From Flavobacteriaceae bacterium UBA1903 (lineage in GTDB: Bacteria > Bacteroidota > Bacteroidia > Flavobacteriales > Flavobacteriaceae), in contig DDGL01000014.1 in the NCBI GenBank assembly GCA_002337605.1, positions 675,770 through 739,769 on the forward strand: a stretch of 64,000 nucleotides of DNA, read 5' to 3'. Below the pieces are notes generated by a model that did no database searches, was not told the DNA's origin, and saw nothing but the letters and a program-made list of their open reading frames with translations. The position numbers and the translations under genes were made by a program. Positions 42,957 through 51,846 of this stretch are shown in pieces (position 1 is the stretch's first letter; every line of letters starts with the position of its first letter).

Positions 42957-42964
42957 CAAAGATA
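42957..42964 (-). promoter_or_regulatory. Promoter -7 box (TATCTTTG) of the YtxH trio
   Basis: CAAAGATA on the plus strand, a perfect -7 box on the minus strand, 39 bp upstream of the ATG. A TTG lies 14 bp upstream of the box, slightly closer than the usual spacing. Confidence 0.5.
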
Positions 42965-43107
42965 CCTCAACAAATAACCAAGCGATGTTAATAACCGGTT
43001 AATACCCAAATTACAAATGGTAAAGGTTTCTTAAAAACGTCTGCATCCTGCCAATTTCTCTTAAAGTTATCAGAAAATGACCGGATAAAATCTTAAAATA
43101 CTAGTCG

Positions 43108-44784
43108 TTAAGCGTCTAGTTTCGCCCAGGAATCTCGTAATGTTACTGTACGATTAAACACTATTTTCTCTTCTGAAGAATCTTTATCTACTGTAAAGTA
43201 TCCTAAGCGTTGAAATTGCACGGTATCCTCTGGCTTTAAATTCGCCAGACTTGGTTCTGCATAACCTGTAATTAACTCCAGTGAATTCGGGTTAATAAAT
43301 TCCATAAAATCTTTATCCTTGTGCGTATCTGGAGATGCTTCTGTAAATAAGCGGTCGTACAAGCGTACCTCAACTGGCAAGGCGTGTTTAACTGAAACCC
43401 AATGCAGCGTTCCTTTTACCTTTCGCAATGAAGCTTCGGAACCGCTACCACTTTTGCTGTCCGTATCGTACGTACAGTGTACTTCTACAATATTTCCCGC
43501 ATCGTCTTTAATAGCTTTTTCGGCTTTGATAATATACGCATTCTTTAAACGCACTTCGCCTCCTAGTTTTAACCTGAAAAACTTTCGGTTGGCTTCTTCT
43601 TTAAAATCGTCCTGTTCAATATAGATCTCGCGGGAAAATGGAACTTCTCTATTTCCAGCTGCTTCATCTCCGGGGTTATTTTCGGCTTCCAGCCATTCTT
43701 CTTCGCCTTCAGGATAGTTGGTAATAACCACCTTTAATGGATTCAGAACCGCCATCACACGGTCTGCTTTTTTATTAAGATCTTCGCGAACGTTGTATTC
43801 TAAGTGCGATACATCTATTAAGTTCTCTCGTTTTCCAACGCCAATGCTATCGGCAAAATTTTTGATAGCATCCGGGGTATACCCTCTTCGGCGTAAGCCT
43901 GAAATGGTTGGCATTCTTGGATCGTCCCACCCTGTTACCACACCTTCTTCCACTAATCTTGCTAGTTTTCGCTTACTTACCACCGTATGACTTAAGTTTC
44001 TACGGGCAAATTCTCGCTGCTTAGGGCGTAACTTGTCGCTCTCGTGTACCTGGTCCAGAAACCAATCGTACAGCTCTCTGTGGGGCAGAAACTCCAGCGT
44101 ACAGAAACTATGAGAAACTTGTTCTATATAATCGCTTTCCCCATGAGTCCAATCGTACATTGGGAAAATTTTCCAATCGGTTCCGGTACGGTGGTGTGCT
44201 TTATGTAAAACGCGGTACATGACCGGATCCCGCATTAACATATTGCTTGATGTCATATCAATTTTTGCGCGGAGTACATGAGACCCTTCGCCGGCATCAC
44301 CATTCTTCATTTCTTCGAAGAGCTGTAAGCTTTCCTCCACAGGGCGATTTCTGAAAGGACTTTCCACACCAGGTTCATTGGGTGTTCCTTTTTGTTCAGC
44401 AATTAAAATTGAAGTTTGAGAATCTACATACGCTTTGCCTTCTTTTATAAACTGAACTGCCCAGTCGTACAACTGCTGAAAGTAATCGGAAGCATAACAC
44501 TCATTCGCCCACTTGTACCCTAGCCACGTGATATCTTTTTTGATAGCATCTACAAACTCCTGTTCTTCCTTGGCAGGATTTGTATCGTCAAAACGAAGGT
44601 TCACTGGTGCATTGTAACGCAATCCTAATCCGAAATTAAGACAAATGGAAGAGGCGTGTCCAATATGCAAATAGCCATTTGGCTCTGGCGGGAAACGAAA
44701 TTGTAAATCATCTTTTGTATACGATGCTTTCAAATCGTCTTCAATAATGTGTTCAATAAAATTAAGTGGCTCTTTTTCTTCCAT
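43108..44784 (-). CDS. glnS: Glutaminyl-tRNA synthetase
   Basis: A class I synthetase of 558 residues starting at the ATG 44784 (MEEKEPLNFIEHIIEDDL); the longer frame to 44916 runs through the folB promoter region and is rejected. HIGH motif FPPEPNGYLHIGHASSI, LRFDDTNPAKEEQEFV, the GTDWKIFPMYDWTHGESD block, and KMSKS-equivalent VSKRKL; the C-terminal beta-barrel anticodon domain follows. It charges tRNA-Gln directly, so the organism need not use the GatCAB amidation route for Gln. Confidence 0.97.
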   Translation of the reverse strand: MEEKEPLNFIEHIIEDDLKASYTKDDLQFRFPPEPNGYLHIGHASSICLNFGLGLRYNAPVNLRFDDTNPAKEEQEFVDAIKKDITWLGYKWANECYASDYFQQLYDWAVQFIKEGKAYVDSQTSILIAEQKGTPNEPGVESPFRNRPVEESLQLFEEMKNGDAGEGSHVLRAKIDMTSSNMLMRDPVMYRVLHKAHHRTGTDWKIFPMYDWTHGESDYIEQVSHSFCTLEFLPHRELYDWFLDQVHESDKLRPKQREFARRNLSHTVVSKRKLARLVEEGVVTGWDDPRMPTISGLRRRGYTPDAIKNFADSIGVGKRENLIDVSHLEYNVREDLNKKADRVMAVLNPLKVVITNYPEGEEEWLEAENNPGDEAAGNREVPFSREIYIEQDDFKEEANRKFFRLKLGGEVRLKNAYIIKAEKAIKDDAGNIVEVHCTYDTDSKSGSGSEASLRKVKGTLHWVSVKHALPVEVRLYDRLFTEASPDTHKDKDFMEFINPNSLELITGYAEPSLANLKPEDTVQFQRLGYFTVDKDSSEEKIVFNRTVTLRDSWAKLDA

Positions 44785-44802
44785 GATATATAAAAATGTA
44801 TA

Positions 44803-44810
44803 CAAAGTTA
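44803..44810 (-). promoter_or_regulatory. Promoter -7 box (TAACTTTG) of glnS
   Basis: CAAAGTTA on the plus strand is TAACTTTG on the minus strand, 18 bp before the chosen ATG; it supports the shorter start. A -33 TTG would be too far upstream (27 bp). Confidence 0.45.
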
Positions 44811-44818
44811 GTGAAAAA

Positions 44819-44850
44819 CACCCCCCTACACCCCCCTCAAGGAGGGAATT
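44819..44850. repeat. C-rich short repeat between glnS and folB
   Basis: Two copies of acacccccct (44819-44828 and 44829-44838, the second overlapping) followed by caaggaggg form a C-rich/G-rich imperfect hairpin. Elements of this look (cccct ... aaggagggg) recur between genes in many flavobacterial genomes. Confidence 0.4.
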
Positions 44851-44875
44851 TTCTATCTTTACCAAAACCCAGTAT

Positions 44876-45235
44876 ATGAGTACCATTCGTCTTAAAAATG
44901 TGCGTATTTTTACCAACCACGGTTGCCTGATTGAAGAAGAAAAAATTGGAAGTGATTATTTAGTCAATCTTACCGTAAAAGCCGATTTAAGCAAAGCTGC
45001 CAAAACAGATAATTTGAATGACACAGTAGATTATGTGCATCTACAACACATTATAAAAAGCGAGATGTCACAACGCAGTAAGCTGTTGGAGCAAGTAGGA
45101 CAGCGTATTATTGATAGAATTTTCAGTGAAATTCCCTTAGTTAAAAAAGCAAAAGTTTCCATTAGTAAGCTAAACCCCCCTATTGGTGGCGATGTTGCAG
45201 AGGTTGTGGTAACGATGAGTGCCTTGGCTCCTTGA
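44876..45235 (+). CDS. folB: Dihydroneopterin aldolase
   Basis: A 119-residue folate-pathway enzyme cleaving 7,8-dihydroneopterin. The ATG at 44876 gives MSTIRLKNVRIFTNHGCLIEEE, the proper FolB opening, and rejects the longer frame from 44747. Other family features are KIGSDYLVNLTV, DTVDYVHLQHIIKSEM with the conserved Tyr, LLEQVGQRIIDRIF with catalytic-type Glu, and KLNPPIGGDVAEVVV with the active-site Lys. Followed by tRNA-Cys. Confidence 0.93.
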   Translation: MSTIRLKNVRIFTNHGCLIEEEKIGSDYLVNLTVKADLSKAAKTDNLNDTVDYVHLQHIIKSEMSQRSKLLEQVGQRIIDRIFSEIPLVKKAKVSISKLNPPIGGDVAEVVVTMSALAP

Positions 45236-45336
45236 TTCCGCTCAGAAACCGAAATCAATTGAGTTGCTTTTTTATTTCATTCAAGCTTTACACTAACTTA
45301 AAGGATGCTTGAAAAAAATCAAAAAGAATAAAACTG

Positions 45337-45365
45337 TTTGCTTTTGTATTAAATTTCTATATTTG
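45337..45365 (+). promoter_or_regulatory. Promoter of tRNA-Cys (TTTG-N17-TATATTTG)
   Basis: TTTG at 45337-45340 and TATATTTG at 45358-45365, 17 bp apart: a full match to the flavobacterial consensus. The tRNA begins 12 bp after the -7 box. Confidence 0.7.
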
Positions 45366-45377
45366 CCAATTCATACT

Positions 45378-45448
45378 GGCATCGTGGCCGAGTGGCTAGG
45401 CAGAGGTCTGCAAAACCTTGTACAGCGGTTCGAATCCGCTCGATGCCT
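45378..45448 (+). tRNA. tRNA-Cys (GCA)
   Basis: A 71-nt cloverleaf: acceptor arms GGCATCG (45378-45384) and CGATGCC (45441-45447) with U73 discriminator as usual for tRNA-Cys; D-arm region GGCCGAGTGGCTAGGC; anticodon stem GAGGT/ACCTT around loop CTGCAAA with anticodon GCA at 45410-45412; T-arm AGCGGTTCGAATCCGCT. CCA is not encoded. Confidence 0.97.
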
Positions 45449-45451
45449 CTA

Positions 45452-45483
45452 AAAAAATCCAGCTAGAAACGGCTGGATTTTTT
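45452..45483 (+). terminator. Intrinsic terminator of tRNA-Cys
   Basis: Stem aaaaaatccagc (45452-45463) / gctggatttttt (45472-45483) with an 8-nt loop and a T-run, starting 4 bp after the tRNA. Confidence 0.9.
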
Positions 45484-45558
45484 GTTTGTACTACTTTGTT
45501 ACCTAGTTTAAAACTATGTAGCGTTCGGTGTTAAATTTAATATGAGTTCACCCATTTC

Positions 45559-46284
45559 CTAATGCACCTCTATCACATCTTCTTCTACCGGGGGAATAGG
45601 CCTATCTGTAGGAAATTGTTGAGTTGGTATTTGTTCTAAACCTCTTTGTACCTGAGCTGGGAAGATACCCTCTACCAGTAAAAATATACCAAAAAGTGTG
45701 ATTAAAATGCTTACCCATTTTTTCGTTTTGAAAATAACCCTTGGGGTCATTTTGCTTTTCAGTTTTTTTGCCAGGATAATTTTTAACAAGTCGGTTGCGA
45801 AAAATGTAATAAGAACAGTGCTTAGAAAGAGTATAACCCCATTTTCACTGGTAGTTAAGGCATTTGCCATGATAATGGTACCAATCCAGCCAGCCAATAC
45901 ACCAAAATTAACAAAATTAAGCAAAAAGCCTTTTAGAAATAGACCACCCAGATTCTTTTTAATAGAGACTGCATAATGCTCCCGTACAATTTTAATTAAA
46001 TTCTTAGAGGTTCGTATGTAGGAAATTACACCATAAGCAATTAAAACAACGCCTCCAAAAATGAGCAATCCAGGATCGTCTTTTACACGTTCTAAAATTT
46101 TACTGGTACTAAAATAAGCGATAATAATAAAGATAATATCTGCTGTCATAGCGCCCAGATCGAAGAAAACACCCGCTTTAAAGCCTTTAGTTATACTCGT
46201 TTCAATAAGGGTAAAGAAAACTGGGCCTACTGCAAAAGCAAGTAAGAAACCGTAGAATGCCGCGTAGCCAATACCATCAAACAT
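45559..46284 (-). CDS. LysE/RhtB-family amino-acid exporter
   Basis: A 241-residue inner-membrane protein with about six helices. The N-terminus has YGFLLAFAVGPVFFTLIETSITKGFKAG, the LysE-family GP.FF.. and E.S...G...G pattern, and a second block LLNFVNFGVLAGWIGTI (asparagine/phenylalanine pair). Members export lysine, threonine, homoserine or related compounds by proton antiport. Substrate unknown. Ends with an acidic proline tail (FPTDRPIPPVEEDVIEVH). Confidence 0.85.
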   Translation of the reverse strand: MFDGIGYAAFYGFLLAFAVGPVFFTLIETSITKGFKAGVFFDLGAMTADIIFIIIAYFSTSKILERVKDDPGLLIFGGVVLIAYGVISYIRTSKNLIKIVREHYAVSIKKNLGGLFLKGFLLNFVNFGVLAGWIGTIIMANALTTSENGVILFLSTVLITFFATDLLKIILAKKLKSKMTPRVIFKTKKWVSILITLFGIFLLVEGIFPAQVQRGLEQIPTQQFPTDRPIPPVEEDVIEVH

Positions 46285-46648
46285 ACTTGTAAAAGTACAA
46301 AGATTTAAGGGTTTGTTATGGAGCTTCTAAAATAACTTTTACGCGCTCGCCAAAGAGTTTTTAGGAATCGCTTTTATTTAATTAGATTTCAAAATTACAA
46401 TTTCGTTCCACGCTATTTAGTAAAAAGTACAATTAATTCGTAAGCTTGATTTATTGCAAAATAGAGGACAACGAGAATGAATCCTTTTAATAACCCCCTT
46501 GCAAATTTCTTAGTTGAAAGCGAAAATTATTTTTTATTTGCTTTATAATCATACTAATAGGCAGTCAAAATTGGTGCTATAAGTATTAAATATAAAAACG
46601 TAATAATCGTGTAGTTCAAGTGTATTCAAAAATAATGCGATAGAATTT
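46285..46648. other. 364-bp intergenic region upstream of the LysE-type gene
   Basis: AT-rich, between the LysE-type ATG and the rnr stop (both minus). It must hold the promoter of the LysE-type gene; only a near -7 match (AATCTTTG) is seen 15-25 bp before the ATG. A 23-codon ORF at about 46477 (MNPFNNPLANFL) has no support. No hairpin terminator for the LysE gene side or repeat was found. Confidence 0.4.
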
Positions 46649-48862
46649 CTACCCCTTATAATGCCCCAACATTAAAAAGTCCAGGTGCTTCTTTACCAGA
46701 TCAGCATTTTTAACTTTTACGTTTACTTCATCTCCTAATACATAGGCATTTCTGGTTTTTTGCCCTACTACGGCAAAATTTTCTTTATCAAACTCGTAAT
46801 GGTCGTCGTCCAGATCCTGTAGGCGTACCATACCTTCGCATTTGTTTTGTATAATTTCTACATAGATTCCCCATTCGGTTACCCCGGAAATCACGCCTAC
46901 AAATTCTTCGTCTTTGTGGTCCTGCATATATTTTACCTGCATGTATTTAATACTGTCACGCTCGGCATTGGTGGCCAGTATTTCCATTTCGGTACTGTGA
47001 CTGCAACGGTCTTCGTAGGTTTCTTCCTTGGCGCTATCTTTTTTATCCAGATAGTGTTGTAATAAACGATGCACCATAACATCTGGATAGCGACGAATAG
47101 GCGAAGTAAAGTGGGTATAATAATCGAACGCCAACCCGTAATGCCCAATGTTATGAATAGTGTATTGCGCTTTACTCATGGTACGTATGGCAATGGTATC
47201 GATCATATTCTGTTCTTTCTTGCCGTGAACATCTTTTAAAAGTTTGTTCATAGAAGCTGCCGTGGTTTTTTTATCACGCGTATCCATTTTGTACCCAAAC
47301 TGCTTAATGATTCTTTCCAGAGCTGCAATTTTTTCATCATCTGGTTCGTCGTGCACCCGGTATACAAATGTTTTCTTTGGATTTTGTTTTCCTATAAATT
47401 CGGCCACACTACGGTTGGCAAGAAGCATAAATTCTTCAATAAGTTTGTTGGCATCTTTACTTTCTTTAAAATAAACACCTTCCGGATTGCTATTTTCATC
47501 GAGAATAAATTTCACCTCTACTTTATCAAAGCTTATTGCTCCGGCATGCATCCGCTTTTTACGTAGGATCTTTGCCAAGCGATCCATTTCTACAATAGCT
47601 TCAGCAATAGGTTGATCCACTTCATATTCTTCTCCAGTAATACTAATATTTGCAGGAATAGTACGGTTTTTAATAGTATCAACATCTGTATTCGTTTCTA
47701 TCAGAACCTGTGCTTCTTCGTAAGCAAATCTGGCGTCAGAATACGTGACGGTTCTTCCAAACCACTTCTTAACTACTTCTGCTTTTTTATTTATTTCAAA
47801 AACAGCTGAAAAGGTATATTTTTCTTCGTTGGGTCGTAACGAACACGCATTATTCGATAAAATCTCAGGCAACATAGGCACTACGCGATCTACCAGATAG
47901 ACACTCGTTGCTCTTTCATAAGCCTCATCGTCCAGTAATGTTCCTGGTTTTACATAGTGAGAAACATCGGCAATGTGAATTCCTATTTCGTAGTTTCCGT
48001 TTTCCAGTACTTCAAAACTCAACGCATCGTCAAAATCTTTGGCATCTTTTGGATCTATGGTAAACGTCAGCGTTTTTCGCATATCGCGACGCTTTTTTAT
48101 TTCATCTTTATGAATACGGGTATCCAGCTCGTTAGCGTATTTCTCAACTTCATACGGAAACTCATACGGCAAACCGTATTGTGCTAAAATGGAATGAATT
48201 TCGGTATTGTGTTCTCCTGGTTTTCCAAGGACTTTTAATACGGTTCCTAATGGAGATTCTGAATTATTTTCCCAACCCTCCATCTTTACCAGTACTTTGT
48301 CACCATCTTCAGCATTATTAATCTTGCTTTTCGGTACAAAAAAGTCTGTGTACATATTGTAGCCCTGACATTCTACAAAGGCAAATTTATCGGATACCTG
48401 AATGGTTCCAACAAATTCCGTACGCTTGCGTTCAATAATATTGGTGACTTCACCTTCCATACGGCCGCCTCGTTTTCTTTTAAAAACATAGACTTCTACC
48501 GTATCACCATTTAAGGCTTTGTTTAAATTTTTATTGGAAACTTTTATGTCGTCTTCCAGTCCTTCCACAATTACAAAACCACGTCCGCGGCTTGTAATGT
48601 CCATTTTTCCAGTATGGTAATTTTTAGACGGACTTACTATATATTTTCCTCGTTCTATCTCCTGGATTTCTCCTTTTCCTTGTAGTGCTTTCAGTTTTTT
48701 TATAATTTGATTTCTGCTGCTAGCGTCGTGTAGACCTAGCTTTGCAGCAATTTGTTTGTAGTTAAAAGGGTGCCCGTTATTTTTCCGTAGTATGGTTAAA
48801 ATACTATGAGTCAAGCCTTCTATTTTAGTTTTCTTTTTTCTCCGTTTATTTCGTTGCGGCAT
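46649..48862 (-). CDS. rnr: Ribonuclease R
   Basis: A 737-residue 3'-5' exoribonuclease that degrades structured RNA. Order: N-terminal helix-turn-helix (about 10-75), cold-shock domains (about 80-240), the RNB catalytic domain with DPKDAKDFDDALSFE (four Asp ligands), VVPMLPEILSNNACSLRPNEEK, and HFTSPIRRYPDVMVHRLL, and a C-terminal S1 domain (EFVGVISGVTEWGIYVEI). The Rnr identity is set by the winged helix and length; RNase II would lack the former. The protein ends MLGHYKG without the long Lys-rich tail of E. coli RNase R. Confidence 0.96.
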   Translation of the reverse strand: MPQRNKRRKKKTKIEGLTHSILTILRKNNGHPFNYKQIAAKLGLHDASSRNQIIKKLKALQGKGEIQEIERGKYIVSPSKNYHTGKMDITSRGRGFVIVEGLEDDIKVSNKNLNKALNGDTVEVYVFKRKRGGRMEGEVTNIIERKRTEFVGTIQVSDKFAFVECQGYNMYTDFFVPKSKINNAEDGDKVLVKMEGWENNSESPLGTVLKVLGKPGEHNTEIHSILAQYGLPYEFPYEVEKYANELDTRIHKDEIKKRRDMRKTLTFTIDPKDAKDFDDALSFEVLENGNYEIGIHIADVSHYVKPGTLLDDEAYERATSVYLVDRVVPMLPEILSNNACSLRPNEEKYTFSAVFEINKKAEVVKKWFGRTVTYSDARFAYEEAQVLIETNTDVDTIKNRTIPANISITGEEYEVDQPIAEAIVEMDRLAKILRKKRMHAGAISFDKVEVKFILDENSNPEGVYFKESKDANKLIEEFMLLANRSVAEFIGKQNPKKTFVYRVHDEPDDEKIAALERIIKQFGYKMDTRDKKTTAASMNKLLKDVHGKKEQNMIDTIAIRTMSKAQYTIHNIGHYGLAFDYYTHFTSPIRRYPDVMVHRLLQHYLDKKDSAKEETYEDRCSHSTEMEILATNAERDSIKYMQVKYMQDHKDEEFVGVISGVTEWGIYVEIIQNKCEGMVRLQDLDDDHYEFDKENFAVVGQKTRNAYVLGDEVNVKVKNADLVKKHLDFLMLGHYKG

Positions 48863-48984
48863 AGTTTTTACTTAAGATTCGTAAAAGTACTATTAATAAC
48901 ACAACCATAGGTTTGCATTGTGAAAGATTTAGTACCTTCACTTCGACTGCGTTTAGTATGCGGTATAGTTTCATTTTCAAGTAT

Positions 48985-49224
48985 ATGAAAGATTTTCAAC
49001 TTATTGCAATTTTCACTTTTCCTAGTGAATATACTGTGTTACAGCATTTATTGCAACAGGCTAACTTGCGTTTTATTTTTCAGAATGAAACCATGGTAAG
49101 TGTCCTTCCCTTTCATAGCAACGCGGTTGGTGGGATCCGCCTTTTAGTACATCAGAACGATATTGCGGAAGCTACTGAAATTTTAAATAATTTGAACAAT
49201 CCTTCAGATCTAAGAATCGTCTAA
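48985..49224 (+). CDS. DUF2007 small protein (putative signal-transducing family)
   Basis: A 79-residue protein from the ATG at 48985 (MKDFQLIAIFTFPSEYTVLQHLLQQANL); the longer frame to 48913 is not convincing. The fold has the beta-alpha-beta pattern of DUF2007, with residues 26-80 FIFQNETMVSVLPFHSNAVGGIRLLVHQNDIAEATEIL. DUF2007 proteins are suggested to be signal-related but this has not been shown for this one. Divergent from rnr. Confidence 0.8.
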   Translation: MKDFQLIAIFTFPSEYTVLQHLLQQANLRFIFQNETMVSVLPFHSNAVGGIRLLVHQNDIAEATEILNNLNNPSDLRIV

Positions 49225-49821
49225 CTTCAATAGTAATTACAGGCTTTACTTTCTCTTCAGATTTCATAAAATTATATAGAAAACCGAGTTATCATACTTG
49301 TCAACATTTATATAATCATATTTTCTTTTTTTCTAAATTTTTAAAAATAAAATGATGTTTATGATAGCATGTTAATAAGGGGTATAACTTTTTGAAGCTT
49401 TGTTTTTAATTGAACTTACTACCTTTTCTATACGGGTTGTTAACATACTTTTAAGAAGTTAGTTCTCTTTAAAATGAACGAATTAGAAGATGCTATTAAC
49501 AGCTGTTCACAACCCATGTTGACAACCTATTTTTAATAAGATTTCTGAAATTTTATGTTATCAACTTACTTTTTAATGAAGATAACTCACTCAAAAAAGC
49601 AGCACTTATTTTTAGGTATTTTAAAAGTAAAGTGCATATTGATTTCCTAAATGAAACCACCAAATAAATTTGTGCAATTTCAGTAAACAAATATTAACAA
49701 CGTTATTAACTTAAATATCACGCTAGGGTTAAGAAATGGTTATGGTTGAAATTCAATTGTTTAAAGAATAACCATTTTTAAAACTTAAATACATAGTATC
49801 TTTGCTTCAAAGATATGTACC
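49225..49821. other. 597-bp AT-rich gap with DnaA-box-like 9-mers
   Basis: No gene is visible. Holds TTGTCAACA (49298-49306), TTGTTAACA (49437-49445), TGTTCACAA (49504-49512, inverse TTGTGAACA), TGTTGACAA (49517-49525, inverse TTGTCAACA) and TTATCAACT (49558-49566), plus long A/T-only stretches at 49320-49380 and 49660-49700. They resemble DnaA box TTATCCACA with 1-3 mismatches each. The rpiB -7 box is at the right end. Candidate replication origin or merely AT-rich regulatory DNA. Confidence 0.3.
49797..49804 (+). promoter_or_regulatory. Promoter -7 box (TATCTTTG) of rpiB
   Basis: Perfect TAnnTTTG match 17 bp before the rpiB ATG. A TTG lies at 49757-49759, too far (37 bp) to act as the -33 element. 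Confidence 0.5.
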
Positions 49822-50253
49822 ATGAAAATAGCCATAGGAAACGACCACGCCGGACCCGACTACAAATTTGCCATTCTTAACCTATTAAAAGAGAGAGGTA
49901 TTGAAGTAACCAATCACGGTACCGATACTTTAGATAGTGTAGACTATCCAGATTTTGCAAATCCTGTGGCAAAAGCCGTAAACAATGGTGATGCAGACTT
50001 TGGAATTTTAATCTGCGGAAGTGCCAACGGCGTTGCGATGACGGCAAACAAATATGCAAATGTTCGCGCCGGTATTTGCTGGACCAAAGAAATTACTTCG
50101 CTTACAAGACAACACAACAATGCAAATATTATCTGCATTCCAGCTAGATTTACCTCACTTCAGCAAGCTGTAGGAATGGTAGAAACTTTTCTGGATACCG
50201 AATTTGAAGGCGGAAGACACCAAAACAGGGTTGCAAAAATTGGCTGCTCTTGA
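49822..50253 (+). CDS. rpiB: Ribose-5-phosphate isomerase B
   Basis: A 143-residue RpiB/LacAB-family enzyme interconverting ribose-5-P and ribulose-5-P. It opens MKIAIGNDHAGPDYK with the active-site DHAG, then FGILICGSANGVAMTANK with the anion hole and the catalytic Cys (ICGSANG), ICWTKEITSLTRQHNNANIICI with the substrate His. Length normal. RpiB rather than LacA/B is preferred from the DHAG plus ICGSANG motif and lack of lactose genes. Confidence 0.94.
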   Translation: MKIAIGNDHAGPDYKFAILNLLKERGIEVTNHGTDTLDSVDYPDFANPVAKAVNNGDADFGILICGSANGVAMTANKYANVRAGICWTKEITSLTRQHNNANIICIPARFTSLQQAVGMVETFLDTEFEGGRHQNRVAKIGCS

Positions 50254-50365
50254 TGATTGTTTATTTTGGTACTTCGTACCTTTATTGTCTATTATTAATT
50301 TAAAAAAATTAATTTTAATAGAGACTAATCAATAGAGGTTGTTACGGCAGTCCGAATAAACACTA

Positions 50366-51271
50366 ATGTCACATAATCATTCCCATACGCATAACGATCT
50401 AAAAGGAAGAAATCTTCTTCTTTCTATTGGGTTGAATATTATTATTACGGTGGCTCAGGTAATTGGCGGACTTATTTCGGGAAGTCTTTCGCTATTAAGT
50501 GATGCACTTCATAATTTTAGTGACGTACTATCCCTTATTGTTAGCTATGTAGCCGATAAATTTTCTAAAAAAGAAGCTTCGTTCGATAAGACATTCGGGT
50601 ATAAACGTGCCGAAATTATTGCTGCTTTTGTCAATGCTTCTACACTACTTATTGTTGCGGTTTATTTAATTTATGAAGCGGCGGTTCGGTTTATGAATCC
50701 GCAGGAAATTGAGAGCGGATTGGTAATCTGGCTCGCCCTCTTAGGAATTGTAGCCAACGGTTTCAGTGTTTTGTTGTTAAAAAAAGACAGCAAAGAAAAC
50801 ATGAATATGCGTTCGGCTTATTTGCACTTACTAACAGACATGTCTGCCAGTGTAGCCGTTTTAATAGGGGGTTTGTTAATGAAATATTTTGGTTGGTTCT
50901 GGGTAGACAGCGTACTCACTGTTTTAATCGCTATCTATCTTATTTTTATGGGGTACGATTTGTTGAAAAGCAGTTTTAAGATTTTAATGTTATTTACACC
51001 AGACGATATTCAACTAGAAAAATTACGAGAAGCAATTTCTGAAGCTCCTGAAATTAAGAATGTTCATCACATGCATATCTGGCAACTCAACGAAAAAGAA
51101 ACGCACCTGGAAGCACATATAGATTTTCATGAAGACATAACCCTGTCACAATTTGATAAAATTCTGGATCAGGTCGAAGAACGGTTGTATCATGACTTCG
51201 GAATAAACCATGTAAACATTCAACCAGAGTTTAAAAAAGACGATGCGAAGGATGTGATTGTACAGGATTAG
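50366..51271 (+). CDS. Cation diffusion facilitator (zinc/cobalt/cadmium exporter), CzcD-like
   Basis: A 301-residue CDF exporter with six helices. His-rich start MSHNHSHTHND; metal site A motif LLSDALHNFSDVLSL (HxxxD, helix II) and YLHLLTDMSASVAVL (HxxxD, helix V); the C-terminal cytosolic domain has VHHMHIWQLNEKETHLEAHI. The histidine arrangement suggests Zn/Cd/Co rather than Mn. It ejects metal ions from the cytosol in exchange for protons. Confidence 0.93.
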   Translation: MSHNHSHTHNDLKGRNLLLSIGLNIIITVAQVIGGLISGSLSLLSDALHNFSDVLSLIVSYVADKFSKKEASFDKTFGYKRAEIIAAFVNASTLLIVAVYLIYEAAVRFMNPQEIESGLVIWLALLGIVANGFSVLLLKKDSKENMNMRSAYLHLLTDMSASVAVLIGGLLMKYFGWFWVDSVLTVLIAIYLIFMGYDLLKSSFKILMLFTPDDIQLEKLREAISEAPEIKNVHHMHIWQLNEKETHLEAHIDFHEDITLSQFDKILDQVEERLYHDFGINHVNIQPEFKKDDAKDVIVQD

Positions 51272-51405
51272 CTTCAACTTCGCTCCGCTCGCTTTTTTCA
51301 CTTGTTTTAAAAGATTCTATTTTCATACATTTGATACTACTGACAAGTAAAAAAAAACTACCTATTGAGCACTTCAACACGCTTAGGATAAACCAAGGAC
51401 GGAAT

Positions 51406-51846
51406 ATGGAAATTTCAGTAAAAACCTTCGAAGAACTAACCCTTCATGAACTTCACGATGTACTACAATTACGCAGTGAAGTGTTTGTAGTCGAGCAGGA
51501 TTGTGTATACCAGGATATTGATGGGAAGGATAAAAAAGCGCTTCATATTATTGGAAAAAAAGAAGGAAAGGTTGTGGCATATACCCGTTGTTTTGCACCT
51601 GGAATTTATTTTAAGGAAGCAGCCATTGGTAGGGTAGTAGTAGATGAAAAGGAGCGAAAATATGGCTACGGACATGATATTATGGAGGCATCAAGTATAG
51701 CCATAAAAAAAAAGTACCGCACCAATAGTATTAAACTTTCGGCGCAGACCTATTTAATTAAATTTTACGAATCTCACGGTTTTAAAACCACTGGAGAAGG
51801 ATACCTAGAAGATGGTATTCCTCATATTGCCATGGTTACAGCTTGA
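51406..51846 (+). CDS. GNAT-family acetyltransferase, ElaA-like
   Basis: A 146-residue acyl-CoA transferase from the ATG at 51406 (preceded by purine-rich ggacgg). ElaA blocks: LHELHDVLQLRSEVFVVEQDCVYQDIDGKD (the N-terminal signature), AYTRCFAPG, AIGRVVVDEKERKYGYGHDIM (acetyl-CoA loop RKYGYGHDIM) and SAQTYLIKFYESHGF. ElaA has no well-defined substrate. The last 11 bp overlap the convergent 51836-52207 gene. Confidence 0.85.
   Translation: MEISVKTFEELTLHELHDVLQLRSEVFVVEQDCVYQDIDGKDKKALHIIGKKEGKVVAYTRCFAPGIYFKEAAIGRVVVDEKERKYGYGHDIMEASSIAIKKKYRTNSIKLSAQTYLIKFYESHGFKTTGEGYLEDGIPHIAMVTA

Noticed and set aside
44785..44916. N-terminal extension of glnS to 44916
   Set aside because: The extension translates the C-rich repeat and the folB start region; a TAnnTTTG box sits just before the ATG at 44784, which aligns with the family start.
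46477..46548. 23-codon ORF (MNPFNNPLANFL...) in the LysE/rnr gap
   Set aside because: Too short, no family resemblance, and no promoter or conserved context; it could be chance in AT-rich DNA.
50268..50280. Small hairpin ggtacttcgtacc after rpiB as terminator
   Set aside because: Only 5 bp stem with no strong T-run; could form but cannot be supported as terminator.
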